Assembly: GCA_963769605.1 (NCBI GenBank)
Contig: CAVYML010000009.1
Span: forward strand, 1,364,001-1,428,000
Source: Fen-1254 sp963769605
GTDB taxonomy: Bacteria; Bacteroidota; Ignavibacteria; UBA10030
Reading direction: 5' to 3'
Length of the DNA stretch: 64,000 nt
Shown here: piece after piece, positions 28,543 to 36,918 of the stretch
How positions within the stretch are numbered: position 1 is the first letter of the stretch
Layout: every line of letters begins with the position of its first letter
The notes under the pieces: model-generated
Told to the model about the DNA's origin: nothing
Database searches by the model: none
Seen by the model: the letters and a program-made list of their open reading frames with translations, nothing else
Program-made: the position numbers and the translations under genes

Positions 28543-28689
28543 ATGAAAAGAACGTATCAACCGCATAAACGGAAAAGAAAAAACACGCATGGTTTCAGAG
28601 CGCGCATGGCGACTAAGAACGGACGAAAAGTGCTGAGCAGCCGCAGAAAAAAAGGGCGGAAAAAACTTACAGTCAGCGATGAAAAGTAG
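28543..28689 (+). CDS. rpmH: 50S ribosomal protein L34
   Basis: The small basic protein of 48 residues starts MKRTYQPHKRKRKNTHGFRARM and continues ATKNGRKVLSSRRKKGRKKLTVSDEK, which is the L34 signature throughout. It binds 23S rRNA in the large ribosomal subunit. GAGGA lies eight bases before the ATG. It heads the rpmH-rnpA-yidD-yidC cluster typical of the origin region. Confidence 0.98.
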   Translation: MKRTYQPHKRKRKNTHGFRARMATKNGRKVLSSRRKKGRKKLTVSDEK

Positions 28690-28713
28690 AGTCTCATTTT
28701 AAAGAGGCAAAGG

Positions 28714-29113
28714 GTGTCCTATCGACTGCAGAAAAAATGAAATTCTTCATAGACATGGCGAATTTGCAGCGATATTCAGTGAAGGGAAGACCATTCTTGT
28801 ACCGCCGCTTCGAGTTTTTTTCATTGTTCAGCCCGATCGAAATCCTGCCGTTCAAATCGGTTTTGCCGTTACAAAGCGCTGTAGATCTGCAGTCGACAGA
28901 AATAGATTGAAAAGATTGATGCGCGAGGCATATCGTTTAACAAAGGGGAGTTTTGTTGAAAACGTAAAAGCGAGCCGCAAGGCGGTAGATATGGTTTTGA
29001 TGTTTACAACATACGGAAAAACCCCGGATTCTATGATAAGTTTAAACGCTGTAAAGAAAAGCATTGAATCCATTACACAAAGAATTATCAGCGGCCTTGG
29101 AGACGCAATATGA
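28714..29113 (+). CDS. rnpA: Ribonuclease P protein component, apparently frameshifted
   Basis: RnpA is the protein subunit of RNase P, which matures tRNA 5' ends. The main part (from 28736) reads NEILHRHGEFAAIFSEGKTI, then FAVTKRCRSAVDRNRLKRLMREAYR, the RNR signature, and ends at a TGA overlapping yidD. This frame has no ATG, GTG or TTG between its upstream stop (28700-28702) and the conserved region. A GTG at 28714 with AGAGG six bases upstream gives MSYRLQKK and then TGA in another frame. Skipping one A in CTGCAGAAAAAAT (28726-28738) joins the two into a normal 132-residue RnpA (MSYRLQKNEIL...). Either the sequence has an extra A, or recoding or slippage is used. Confidence 0.8.
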
Positions 29114-29325
29114 AAGGCATAGTTATTGCTGCCATTCATGCCTATCAAGCGCTTCTTTCACCCATTTTACCCTTTAACCAATGCCGTTTTTATCCATCTT
29201 GTTCACAATATGCAGTCGAAGCTGTTGAAAAATGGGGAATAGGAAAAGGAATATTGTTGGGAATTAAACGTATTGCAAAATGTCATCCGTTTCACAGATC
29301 CGGTGGATACGACCCTGTACCGTAA
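29110..29325 (+). CDS. yidD: Membrane protein insertion efficiency factor YidD
   Basis: YidD is a small membrane-associated protein that assists YidC/Sec insertion. The 71 residues carry the family pattern: IHAYQALLSPILPFNQCRFYPSCSQYAVEAVEKWG, then GIKRIAKCHPFHRSGGYDPVP, with conserved Cys residues. The ATG overlaps the rnpA stop codon (ATGA), so translation is coupled. yidC follows 21 bases later. Confidence 0.95.
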   Translation: MKGIVIAAIHAYQALLSPILPFNQCRFYPSCSQYAVEAVEKWGIGKGILLGIKRIAKCHPFHRSGGYDPVP

Positions 29326-29346
29326 CATCAATAAGTAGAGAAAATT

Positions 29347-31149
29347 ATGGATAAACAATCGACGCTTGGAATGGTTTTAATTTTTATTCTCCTGGTTGCC
29401 TGGATGATGTGGAATTCTCCACAGACAAAACAACAACAGGTTAAAAATCAGAATCAGGAAATTGTCAAAGATTCTACGAAGGAACCGGCACTTCAAAGAG
29501 AAAAGAAGGAAAACGCAGCGATAGAGAATCAAAGCACGAGCACGACCAATGAAAGTGCGGGAAAATTTTTTGAAGCCCGGAAAAAAGGATCGGAGCGAAT
29601 TATTACGATTGAATCTGACTCGTACAAAACCGAGCTGTCTACAAAAGGCGGATTGATTAAAACATGGGAGTTAAAAAAATTCAAATCGTGGGATGGAATT
29701 CCGGTTCAGCTTGTGGACTACGACCATAAGGGAGATTTAACAATTTTGCTGACGACCAGTGACGGCAAGGTTGTCAATACGCGTGATCTGTATTTCGATG
29801 CCGATGTTCCGGCCGATCATATTGTTTTGAATAAAGGAAACAATTATAAATTTGAAATATCTTTTATCCTTCCCTCGTCGAACGGCGGAAAACTGATAAA
29901 AACCATGAAATTCCAAAACGGGGAAGAGGGTCTTGATCTCGATATCCAGCTTATTAATCTTGCACCGGTAGTAGCAAATTATGAATATGAGCTTGCATGG
30001 GAAAGCGGCATTCGCTATGCGGAGAGAAACAGTGTTGATGAAGCAAACTTCGGAGCGGCTTACGTTTATGCCGGAAACGAACTAGTGGATGTGGATGCAA
30101 AACAGATCGACAAAAAAGAACAGAAAGATTTTTCAGGAGCCATTGATTGGATTGCCGTAAGAAATAAATATTTCGGCATCGTTCTTATTCCGGTTTCAAC
30201 GCTCAGCGACGGGGCGTACATCGAAGGATCGCGCAAGGCCATGCCGAATGAAGGTGTGTATGAGACATATAATATTTCCCTGAAAATGCCCTTTAAAGGA
30301 GGGGACAACGAGCATGCGGCCTTTAAGATTTTTATGGGACCGCTGGATCACGGAATATTGAGTTCATATAAAATTAATCTGGAAAAAATCATGAATCTAG
30401 GATGGGCATGGCTCGTGCGTCCGATATCCGAGTATATCATGCTGCCGGTTTTTTCTGCAATTCATTATATTGTTCCGAACTGGGGATTTGTCATTATCAT
30501 CTTTTCGTTGCTGATTAAACTTGTCCTTCACCCGCTGTCGAAAAAACAAATGGAGTCAATGAAGCGGATGCAAAAGCTTCAGCCGATGATGGACGAGATC
30601 AGGGAAAAATATAAAGACGATCCGCAAAAAATGAATTCGTCCATTATGAATTTGTATAAGGAATACGGCGTCAATCCGGCAGGAGGCTGCCTGCCGCTGC
30701 TGCTGCAGCTTCCCATTATGTATGCGCTTTTTGCCGTTCTTCGTGGATCTATCCAGCTGCGCCAGGCAGGTTTTATCTGGTGGATTAAAGATCTCTCTAT
30801 ACCGGATGTTATATGTACGCTGCCTTTCAGACTTCCGATTCTGGGTCAGGATTTAAGCGGAATAGTTCTCGTTATGGGTGTGTCTATGTTTTTCCAATCT
30901 AAAATGACCATTACCGATCCGCGTCAAAAAGCGACCGTGTGGATGATGCCTATTATGATGACATTAGTCCTTAACAGTCTTCCTTCCGGGCTTAATCTGT
31001 ACTATGCGATGTTCAATATTCTTGCTATCGGCCAGCAGCTTTTAGTCAATAAGAAACATAACGATGAACCGCTGAGAAAAGTTGAGCCGAAAAAGAAAAA
31101 GCGCGGAGGGTTTTTAGCAAGCCTCCCGCAGCTGCCTAAGGCAAAATAA
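29347..31149 (+). CDS. yidC: Membrane protein insertase YidC
   Basis: YidC inserts membrane proteins with or without SecYEG. An N-terminal membrane helix (residues 5-22, LGMVLIFILLVAWMMW) and a large periplasmic beta domain (about 75-345) are typical of Gram-negative YidC. The conserved core follows: NWGFVIIIFSLLIKLVLHPLSKKQMESMKRMQKLQPMMDEIREKYKDDPQKMNSSIMNLYKEYGVNPAGGCLPLLLQLPIMYALFAVL, later helices to about 570, and a basic cytoplasmic tail (KKKKRGG). The length of 600 residues fits. Confidence 0.96.
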   Translation: MDKQSTLGMVLIFILLVAWMMWNSPQTKQQQVKNQNQEIVKDSTKEPALQREKKENAAIENQSTSTTNESAGKFFEARKKGSERIITIESDSYKTELSTKGGLIKTWELKKFKSWDGIPVQLVDYDHKGDLTILLTTSDGKVVNTRDLYFDADVPADHIVLNKGNNYKFEISFILPSSNGGKLIKTMKFQNGEEGLDLDIQLINLAPVVANYEYELAWESGIRYAERNSVDEANFGAAYVYAGNELVDVDAKQIDKKEQKDFSGAIDWIAVRNKYFGIVLIPVSTLSDGAYIEGSRKAMPNEGVYETYNISLKMPFKGGDNEHAAFKIFMGPLDHGILSSYKINLEKIMNLGWAWLVRPISEYIMLPVFSAIHYIVPNWGFVIIIFSLLIKLVLHPLSKKQMESMKRMQKLQPMMDEIREKYKDDPQKMNSSIMNLYKEYGVNPAGGCLPLLLQLPIMYALFAVLRGSIQLRQAGFIWWIKDLSIPDVICTLPFRLPILGQDLSGIVLVMGVSMFFQSKMTITDPRQKATVWMMPIMMTLVLNSLPSGLNLYYAMFNILAIGQQLLVNKKHNDEPLRKVEPKKKKRGGFLASLPQLPKAK

Positions 31150-31175
31150 GAAAATTCCATTCACCTCCCGTCAGC

Positions 31176-31210
31176 CTGTCCCGAAAGCATCAGACGATTT
31201 TTCGGGACAG
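31176..31210. repeat. Inverted repeat between yidC and mnmE
   Basis: CTGTCCCGAAA (31176-31186) and TTTCGGGACAG (31200-31210) form a perfect 11-base inverted repeat with a 13-base loop. No T-run follows, so it is a poor terminator. The same CTGTCCCGAA word opens the repeat at 37835, which suggests a fragment of the TGTAGCCG dispersed repeat family. Confidence 0.6.
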
Positions 31211-31254
31211 CAATGCCGTTTGTATAACGGACACCTCTTTCGTACATTATAATC

Positions 31255-32649
31255 ATGATACTCCGGGACAATGAAGATACGATCGTAGCTCTTGCGACTC
31301 CGGCTGGCGAGGGAGCGATTGCCGTTATACGCCTGAGCGGACCGGAAGCAATTCAAATTTCCGAAAAATGTTTTCGGGGAAAAACCGCACTCAAATCGCA
31401 GCCGTCGCATACCGTCCAATTGGGAAAAATCATCGACTTAAGAAATAAGACGATAGATGAAGTCCTGTGCACACTTTTCAAAGCGCCGAAATCTTATACA
31501 GGAGAAGATGTGGTGGAATTCGGATGCCATGGCGGTCAGTTTATCGTAAAAAAAGTTATGGAAACATTTGTCGTGGCGGGAGCCCGTCCGGCCGATCCGG
31601 GTGAATTCACAAAACGCGCATTTCTGAACGGTAAAATGGATCTGTCTCAGGCAGAAGCCATCGCAGACCTTATACATGCACAATCCGACCGCGCACATAC
31701 GGCCTCTCTTGAACAATTAGAAGGAAAACTCGCCCGGAATATAAGGCAGGCAAGAGACCGGCTTATTGATGCTTTAAAACTTTTAGAGCTTGAGTTAGAT
31801 TTTATAGAAGAAGACCTGGAATTTGTCGACAAATCCAAAGTCCTTACTCTGATTGAAGGAGTTTTAAGCGAAATCGATGTGCTTTTGGATAGCTTTCGAT
31901 TCGGAAAAATCTGGAGGGAAGGTATACGTGCTGCGATTGTCGGAGCGCCTAATGTAGGAAAATCGAGCATTCTCAATGCTCTGCTCGGACATGAAAGGGC
32001 AATTGTAACGCATATTCCGGGAACAACTCGCGATTTTATTGAAGAAAATTTGATTATCGACGGAATATTATTCCGAATATCCGATACAGCCGGCATACGG
32101 GAGACCGAGGACTTTGTTGAAAGGGAAGGAGTCAAACGGACTAGACAAATTATTGAAAAATCAGATATTTCAATGATTGTCGTCGATTGTTCAAGAGAAA
32201 TGCCTGAGGAAGAAAGACTCTTTATACAAGAAATTTTTAATCAGAACAAATTTGCGGTCATTCTTGTTGAGAATAAAATAGATTTGGCGGCGGCAGAAAG
32301 CGGCAGGCTAATAGAACTTCCTAAAAATCTTACAAAGATCAGGACATCGGCTTTACAGGGCATAGGAATAGAGGAATTAAAGTCCACACTTTCCAGCTTT
32401 ACCGGTTCTGCCAAAGTTTCCTCAAGCGATTCGTCTGCCGCTGTAACAAGCCGAAGACATCAGACCTCGCTCCTCCATGCAAAGGAAGGACTTGAGGATG
32501 CAATCGATTCGTTAAGTAAAAAAGCAAGCAACGAGTTCATAGCGATAGATTTACGAGCGGCTTTAGATGCACTCGGGGAAATAATAGGGGAAGTAACAAC
32601 CGAGGACATACTTAATGATATTTTTTCAAAATTCTGTATAGGAAAATAA
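31255..32649 (+). CDS. mnmE: tRNA modification GTPase MnmE
   Basis: MnmE with MnmG makes the 5-carboxymethylaminomethyl modification of wobble uridine in tRNAs. The N-terminal folate-binding domain starts DTIVALATPAGEGAIAVIRLSG. A helical domain follows, with the GTPase domain inserted: G1 GAPNVGKSS, G2 IPGTTRDFIEE, G3 DTAGIRETEDFVEREG and G4 ENKID. It ends FSKFCIGK, the conserved CxGK terminus with the catalytic Cys. The length is 464 residues. Its partner mnmG lies immediately downstream, separated by a parS site and a repeat. Confidence 0.97.
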   Translation: MILRDNEDTIVALATPAGEGAIAVIRLSGPEAIQISEKCFRGKTALKSQPSHTVQLGKIIDLRNKTIDEVLCTLFKAPKSYTGEDVVEFGCHGGQFIVKKVMETFVVAGARPADPGEFTKRAFLNGKMDLSQAEAIADLIHAQSDRAHTASLEQLEGKLARNIRQARDRLIDALKLLELELDFIEEDLEFVDKSKVLTLIEGVLSEIDVLLDSFRFGKIWREGIRAAIVGAPNVGKSSILNALLGHERAIVTHIPGTTRDFIEENLIIDGILFRISDTAGIRETEDFVEREGVKRTRQIIEKSDISMIVVDCSREMPEEERLFIQEIFNQNKFAVILVENKIDLAAAESGRLIELPKNLTKIRTSALQGIGIEELKSTLSSFTGSAKVSSSDSSAAVTSRRHQTSLLHAKEGLEDAIDSLSKKASNEFIAIDLRAALDALGEIIGEVTTEDILNDIFSKFCIGK

Positions 32650-32652
32650 GAA

Positions 32653-32668
32653 TGTTTCACGTGAAACA
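32653..32668. promoter_or_regulatory. parS centromere site (ParB-binding)
   Basis: TGTTTCACGTGAAACA is a perfect 16-base palindrome identical to the canonical parS consensus. It lies three bases after the mnmE stop codon, about 4 kb from dnaA, where chromosomal parS sites are expected. parA and parB are not in the window. Confidence 0.93.
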
Positions 32669-32688
32669 ATATCTATCAATATTTATAT

Positions 32689-32831
32689 TGTAGCCGCGAC
32701 CGGCTTGTTTACCCGCCTTGCTTTACCTTTGGCGGGCCCGATCTGCATTATCTTCTGGCGGGTGGTCGCGGAAATCTCCGACACCACCCGCCTGAATGAC
32801 TCATCAGTCGGGCAGGCCGGTGTCGGCTACA
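32689..32831. repeat. TGTAGCCG dispersed repeat, copy between mnmE and mnmG
   Basis: The copy runs from TGTAGCCGCGACCGG to CCGGTGTCGGCTACA, near-perfect inverted termini 143 bases apart. The inside holds further GC-rich inverted words (GGCGGGTGGTCGCGG). It forms a spurious upstream extension of the mnmG frame. Confidence 0.85.
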
Positions 32832-32884
32832 GAAGATCATTACGGGTTGTTTTCGAGACCATCGTATCATTGAAAAGAAAGCAA

Positions 32885-34795
32885 ATGCCCATTAACCAAT
32901 ATTATGATATAGTTGTCGCAGGCGGCGGACATGCAGGCATAGAGGCTGGTCTTGCAGCGGCTCGTATGGGATGTACGGTTTTATTGGCGACAATGGAAAA
33001 ATCCGCCATAGGAAGAATGTCCTGCAATCCGGCAATCGGCGGAACTGCCAAAGGACACTTAGTCCGTGAAATTGATGCTCTGGGCGGAGAAATGGGTCTT
33101 CTTGCGGATGCGACTGGAATTCAATTTAAAATGCTGAACCGCTCAAAAGGGCCTGCCGTTTGGTCCCCAAGATGTCAAAGCGATAGAGAATGGTATTCCC
33201 GTGATGCTGTAAGAAGGGTGGAAGAACAGCCGGGCATTACAATAGTCGAAGATGTCGTTTCCGATGTAATTATAGAGGAACGGCCTGGAGGCGGATTTAT
33301 CATTCGCGGGATAAAAATGGAAAAAGGGGCAAGTATTCAGTGCAATGCATTCGTGTTGTGTGCGGGGACATTCATGCGCGCTTTGATGTTTACAGGAACT
33401 GAAACTGCAACAGGAGGGAGATATAAAGAGCGCTCATCCGAGGGATTAACCGCAAATCTTGAAAAACTTGGATTTACAAGCGGACGCTTGAAAACCGGAA
33501 CGCCTCCCAGAATCGACCGGAATAGCATAGATTTTTCTTTGGTCGAGGAACAGCAAAGCGATGAAAATCCCCAGCCATTTTCGCATAAGAACGAAAAGAT
33601 AACGAATAAGCTCATTCCAATGTATCTTACTTTCACGAATCCGGAGACACATAACGTCCTAAGAACCGGATTTGATGAATCGCCGCTCTTTACCGGACGC
33701 ATTAAAGGTGTGGGTCCGAGATATTGCCCTTCTATTGAAGACAAGATAAACCGGTTTTCGGATAAAGAAAGGCATCATATTTTTCTGGAACCGGAAGGTT
33801 ACGATTCGAATGTCGTATATGTCAACGGGTATTCAACCAGCCTTCCGGCGGCTGTTCAGCTTGCCGGTCTAAAAACTATTAAGGGACTCGAAAATGTAAA
33901 AATGCTTCGTCCCGGATATGCCGTCGAATACGATTTTTTTCCGCCGCACCAGTTAAAATTATCTTTGGAAACAAAAATTATCGGGGGACTTTTTCATGCC
34001 GGGCAAATAAACGGAACTTCCGGATATGAAGAGGCGGCAGCGCAGGGTCTTCTGGCCGGAATTAATGCCGTAAAATATATCCGGAACGAGGAACCGGTCA
34101 TCTTAAAAAGATCGGAAGCATATATCGGAGTTCTCATAGACGATCTGGTCAATAAAGATACAGCGGAACCGTACCGGATGTTTACTTCCCGCGCTGAGCA
34201 CCGGCTTATACTCAGACAGGACAACGCAGACCGCCGACTTATGGGACTTGGTCACAGTCTTGGACTTATTCCGGAATGGCAATTTCTCCGATTAAAAGAA
34301 AAAGAGGAAATGATACAGGAAGGGATTGAAGCTGCTTGCGGAACAACTATACAGGCAAAAGAAATGAACATGTATCTGAAAAACTTCGGATTGGAAGAGG
34401 GAACAGAAGGGGATAAGCTTGACAAATTCCTGAAGCGTCCGGAGGTCAAGTTGCAGGAAATTATAAAATTGAATGGTTTCGGCGAGCAGCCCTTCTTTAA
34501 AAAACTTCTTTCACTGACGGACACGCGTTTGCGTTCGGAAATAATAGAGCAGATAGAAATAGAATTGAAATATGCAGGATATATTGGACGGCAAAAAGAT
34601 GAAATAGATAAAATGGAAAGGTTCGATGCGTATTCAATTCCGGAAAATTTCCATTACGATAAAGTAAAATCCCTTTCAACAGAAGGAAGAGAAAAGCTAA
34701 AGAAAGTTCTTCCCCGTTCCATCGGTCAGGCCTCCCGCATCAGCGGTGTAACGCCAGCGGACATTTCAGTACTGATGGTATACCTCAGGAATTAA
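32885..34795 (+). CDS. mnmG: tRNA uridine-5-carboxymethylaminomethyl(34) synthesis enzyme MnmG
   Basis: MnmG is the FAD- and NADH-binding partner of MnmE. Seen: YDIVVAGGGHAGIEAGLAAARMG (FAD dinucleotide fold), MSCNPAIGGTAKGHLVREIDALGG (GidA signature), LKTGTPPRIDRNSI, FFPPHQLKLSLETKIIGGLFHAGQINGTSGYEEAAAQGLLAGINA (second signature), and the helical C-terminal domain ending SRISGVTPADISVLMVYLR. The ATG at 32885 gives 636 residues, the normal length. The frame stays open upstream to 32705, but only through a dispersed repeat. Confidence 0.96.
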   Translation: MPINQYYDIVVAGGGHAGIEAGLAAARMGCTVLLATMEKSAIGRMSCNPAIGGTAKGHLVREIDALGGEMGLLADATGIQFKMLNRSKGPAVWSPRCQSDREWYSRDAVRRVEEQPGITIVEDVVSDVIIEERPGGGFIIRGIKMEKGASIQCNAFVLCAGTFMRALMFTGTETATGGRYKERSSEGLTANLEKLGFTSGRLKTGTPPRIDRNSIDFSLVEEQQSDENPQPFSHKNEKITNKLIPMYLTFTNPETHNVLRTGFDESPLFTGRIKGVGPRYCPSIEDKINRFSDKERHHIFLEPEGYDSNVVYVNGYSTSLPAAVQLAGLKTIKGLENVKMLRPGYAVEYDFFPPHQLKLSLETKIIGGLFHAGQINGTSGYEEAAAQGLLAGINAVKYIRNEEPVILKRSEAYIGVLIDDLVNKDTAEPYRMFTSRAEHRLILRQDNADRRLMGLGHSLGLIPEWQFLRLKEKEEMIQEGIEAACGTTIQAKEMNMYLKNFGLEEGTEGDKLDKFLKRPEVKLQEIIKLNGFGEQPFFKKLLSLTDTRLRSEIIEQIEIELKYAGYIGRQKDEIDKMERFDAYSIPENFHYDKVKSLSTEGREKLKKVLPRSIGQASRISGVTPADISVLMVYLRN

Positions 34796-34816
34796 ATCCA
34801 ATCTCGTAATACTTCT

Positions 34817-34952
34817 TGTAGCCGCGACCGGCTTGCCCGACCTGCATTATCTTCTGGCGGGTGGTCGCGGAAATATCAGCAGACGTTTTCGGGATGATCG
34901 CTGAGTATTCCGACGTCATCTTACCCACCGCAGGAGGGCTGTGTCGGCTACA
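34817..34952. repeat. TGTAGCCG dispersed repeat, copy after mnmG
   Basis: This 136-base copy starts TGTAGCCGCGACCGGCTTG and ends TGTCGGCTACA. Its first 60 bases match the 32689 copy closely (including GCATTATCTTCTGGCGGGTGG), while the centre differs and contains TTTTCGGGATGATC. Together with the 35050 copy it fills most of the 305-base mnmG-rsmG spacer. Confidence 0.85.
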
Positions 34953-35049
34953 GATTTATTTGAATTTTTTTACTTTTCTCCTCAGAAGAACATTTTCCGG
35001 AATATTCATATATTAGCATATTGGAATCATCTAAAAACGTTTTGCACTT

Positions 35050-35089
35050 TGTAGCCGCAACCGGTGGTCGCGGGCTCTACGCGGCTGCA
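35050..35089. repeat. TGTAGCCG dispersed repeat, short copy
   Basis: TGTAGCCGCAACCGGTGGTCGCGG followed by CTCTACGCGGCTGCA looks like a collapsed copy that keeps only the ends. It lies 12 bases before the second parS site. Confidence 0.65.
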
Positions 35090-35100
35090 ATTATTCTGAA

Positions 35101-35838
35101 ATGTTTCACGTGAAACAATCGAAAACTATGGATTACTTGCTTTGGTTTAGGACGCTTTGCTTGAAAAATGATTTTCAGATAGACGATATACAGCTGAAAC
35201 TTATGTCTCGCTATATCGAGCTTTTACTGGCATGGAATAAGAGTATTAATCTAATTTCTCGAAAAGACGAAGAAAATGTTTGGGAAAGTCATATATTGCA
35301 CTGTGCAGCGCTTGTTTTATTGTTTCAATTTCCGGAGAAAGCAGCAATTGCAGATATCGGAACCGGAGGCGGTCTGCCGGGTATACCGCTAAAAATAATG
35401 CGTCCTGATATTTCTCTGACATTAATCGATGCGACAAAGAAAAAAATCGATGCAGTCTCGGATATGATTTCTCATCTTGGATTGGAAGATATACGAGCGC
35501 AATGGGGCAGAGTAGAAGAGCTTTCGCATCGGAAAGACTTTAGCCGGCGATTCGATTTTGTCGTTGCTCGTGCCGTTGCTCCGCTGGAAGATCTAATACA
35601 ATGGTCAAGGCCTCTGCTTTCATCAGGCGATAAAAAAATTCGATCGGCCAAATTCGGCAAACGCAGAATATTGCCGTCTCCTGCGCTTATTGCACTAAAA
35701 GGAGGAGATTTAACGAAGGAAATAGATCTTGCCGTCAAAAAGAATCCAAAACTAAAAATAGAAACTATAAATATTATATTCGAAGGATCGATGTATCTTC
35801 AATCGAATGAAAAAAAAGCGGTCGTTGTACAATTTTAA
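35101..35838 (+). CDS. rsmG: 16S rRNA (guanine(527)-N7)-methyltransferase
   Basis: RsmG methylates G527 of 16S rRNA using S-adenosylmethionine. The SAM-binding motif IADIGTGGGLPGIPLKIM lies near residue 83, preceded by the family segment LLAWNKSINLISRKDEENVWESHILHC, and followed by LTLIDATKKKIDAV and VVARAVAPLEDLIQWSRPLL. The length is 245 residues from the ATG at 35101. In that case the first codons (MFHVKQ) are the parS site itself. The ATG at 35128 (MDYLLWF) is the alternative, and neither has a clear ribosome-binding site. Confidence 0.95.
   Translation: MFHVKQSKTMDYLLWFRTLCLKNDFQIDDIQLKLMSRYIELLLAWNKSINLISRKDEENVWESHILHCAALVLLFQFPEKAAIADIGTGGGLPGIPLKIMRPDISLTLIDATKKKIDAVSDMISHLGLEDIRAQWGRVEELSHRKDFSRRFDFVVARAVAPLEDLIQWSRPLLSSGDKKIRSAKFGKRRILPSPALIALKGGDLTKEIDLAVKKNPKLKIETINIIFEGSMYLQSNEKKAVVVQF
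35102..35117. promoter_or_regulatory. parS centromere site (ParB-binding), second copy
   Basis: A second perfect TGTTTCACGTGAAACA, identical over 20 bases (including flanks) to the site at 32653. It overlaps the possible start codon of rsmG. The two sites lie 2.4 kb apart and bracket mnmG. Confidence 0.93.
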
Positions 35839-35849
35839 GAAAGGCAATT

Positions 35850-36785
35850 GTGTCTGAATCGAAATCGTTGTTCAATCAGTTGAAAGACCTGTCCACAGAG
35901 CAGCGCAATCCGGTCAGCATGGATATCGATGCACGGTCGACAATCGAAATTCTCTCCATTATAAACAATGAAGATAAAAAGATTGCCGGCGCTGTGGAAA
36001 AAGAAATTCCGTACATCGCCCGCGCTGTCGAAGCTGTCACAGAGGCTTTAAGCAATCAGGGCAGACTGATTTATGTCGGTGCGGGGACAAGCGGACGGCT
36101 CGGCGTGCTGGATGCAGCAGAATGCCCACCGACGTTCGGTACGGATCCGAAAACAATAATCGGACTTATTGCCGGGGGAGATGCGGCAATGTTTCGTTCG
36201 CAGGAAGGCGCGGAGGATAAAGAGGAAAACGGCGCAGCGGATATGAAAAAGAAACGGGTCGGAAAAAAAGATATCGTCTGCGGTATTGCGGCAAGTCTCC
36301 GGACGCCGTATGTTGTAGGCGCAGTGAAGAAAGCAAAACAGCTCGGTGCAAAAACAATCTATATCACAACGAATCCGAGAGCAAAATTCGATTTGCCGGA
36401 ATTTACAGATTTAAAATCCGCAGTCGATATCGCCATCTGTCCGGAAGTCGGACCGGAAGTTATAATGGGGTCCACGCGCATGAAATCCGGAACGGCTCAA
36501 AAACTTGTTCTGAATATGATTACAACCGCCGCTATGATCCGGCTCGGAAAAGTCTACGAGAACATGATGATCGACCTGCAAATGACAAATAAAAAATTGC
36601 GGGAGAGAGCAAAACGGATCATTATGACAATTGCCGGTGTTGAATATGAAGAAGCGGCGCAGCTGCTGGAACAATCCGGAGATCATGTCAAAACAGCGCT
36701 CGTCATGGCAAAGGCCGGAGTCACGAAAGAAAAAGCAAAGGAGCTTCTTTCAAAAGCGAATGGATTTGTCCGGCAAGCTTTGTAG
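35850..36785 (+). CDS. murQ: N-acetylmuramic acid 6-phosphate etherase
   Basis: MurQ cleaves the lactyl ether of MurNAc-6-phosphate to give GlcNAc-6-phosphate in cell-wall recycling. Seen: LSTEQRNPVSMDIDARSTIEILSIINNED, the SIS-domain loop IYVGAGTSGRLGVLDAAECPPTFG with the catalytic Glu, PEVGPEVIMGSTRMKSGTAQKLVLNMITTAAMIRLGKVYENMM, and the C-terminal helical part. In the usual GIAASGRTPYV loop the Gly is replaced (GIAASLRTPYV). The start is GTG at 35850, with AAGAAAGG upstream. Its stop codon (TAG, 36783-36785) is supplied by a dispersed repeat that begins at 36781. Confidence 0.94.
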   Translation: MSESKSLFNQLKDLSTEQRNPVSMDIDARSTIEILSIINNEDKKIAGAVEKEIPYIARAVEAVTEALSNQGRLIYVGAGTSGRLGVLDAAECPPTFGTDPKTIIGLIAGGDAAMFRSQEGAEDKEENGAADMKKKRVGKKDIVCGIAASLRTPYVVGAVKKAKQLGAKTIYITTNPRAKFDLPEFTDLKSAVDIAICPEVGPEVIMGSTRMKSGTAQKLVLNMITTAAMIRLGKVYENMMIDLQMTNKKLRERAKRIIMTIAGVEYEEAAQLLEQSGDHVKTALVMAKAGVTKEKAKELLSKANGFVRQAL

Positions 36786-36887
36786 CCGCGACGATCTCCC
36801 GATAATATTTAACAATATTCTCGGGATAAACTGTCGCGGAGTGCACCGACACTAACTTGCCCGCCGCAGAAAGGCGGTGTCGGCTAC
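36781..36887. repeat. TGTAGCCG dispersed repeat that provides the murQ stop codon
   Basis: This 107-base copy begins TGTAGCCGCGACG at 36781 and ends GGTGTCGGCTACA at 36887. An inner imperfect hairpin, CTCCCGATAATATT/AATATTCTCGGGA, lies near 36797-36825. Its TAG is the stop codon of murQ, so the insertion or recombination point is at the gene end. Confidence 0.8.
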
Positions 36888-36918
36888 AAAAAAAATAAAA
36901 TTGAATAAGGAATAATTT

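Noticed and set aside
28737..28915. Open frame MKFFIDMANLQ across rnpA
   Set aside because: It is an out-of-frame shadow of the conserved RnpA sequence and resembles no protein.
28852..29148. A 98-residue minus-strand frame opposite rnpA
   Set aside because: It is antisense to the conserved RNR region of RnpA and has no start signals.
32705..32884. A 60-residue N-terminal extension of MnmG
   Set aside because: It lies wholly in the dispersed repeat, and the conserved FAD-binding start follows the ATG at 32885.
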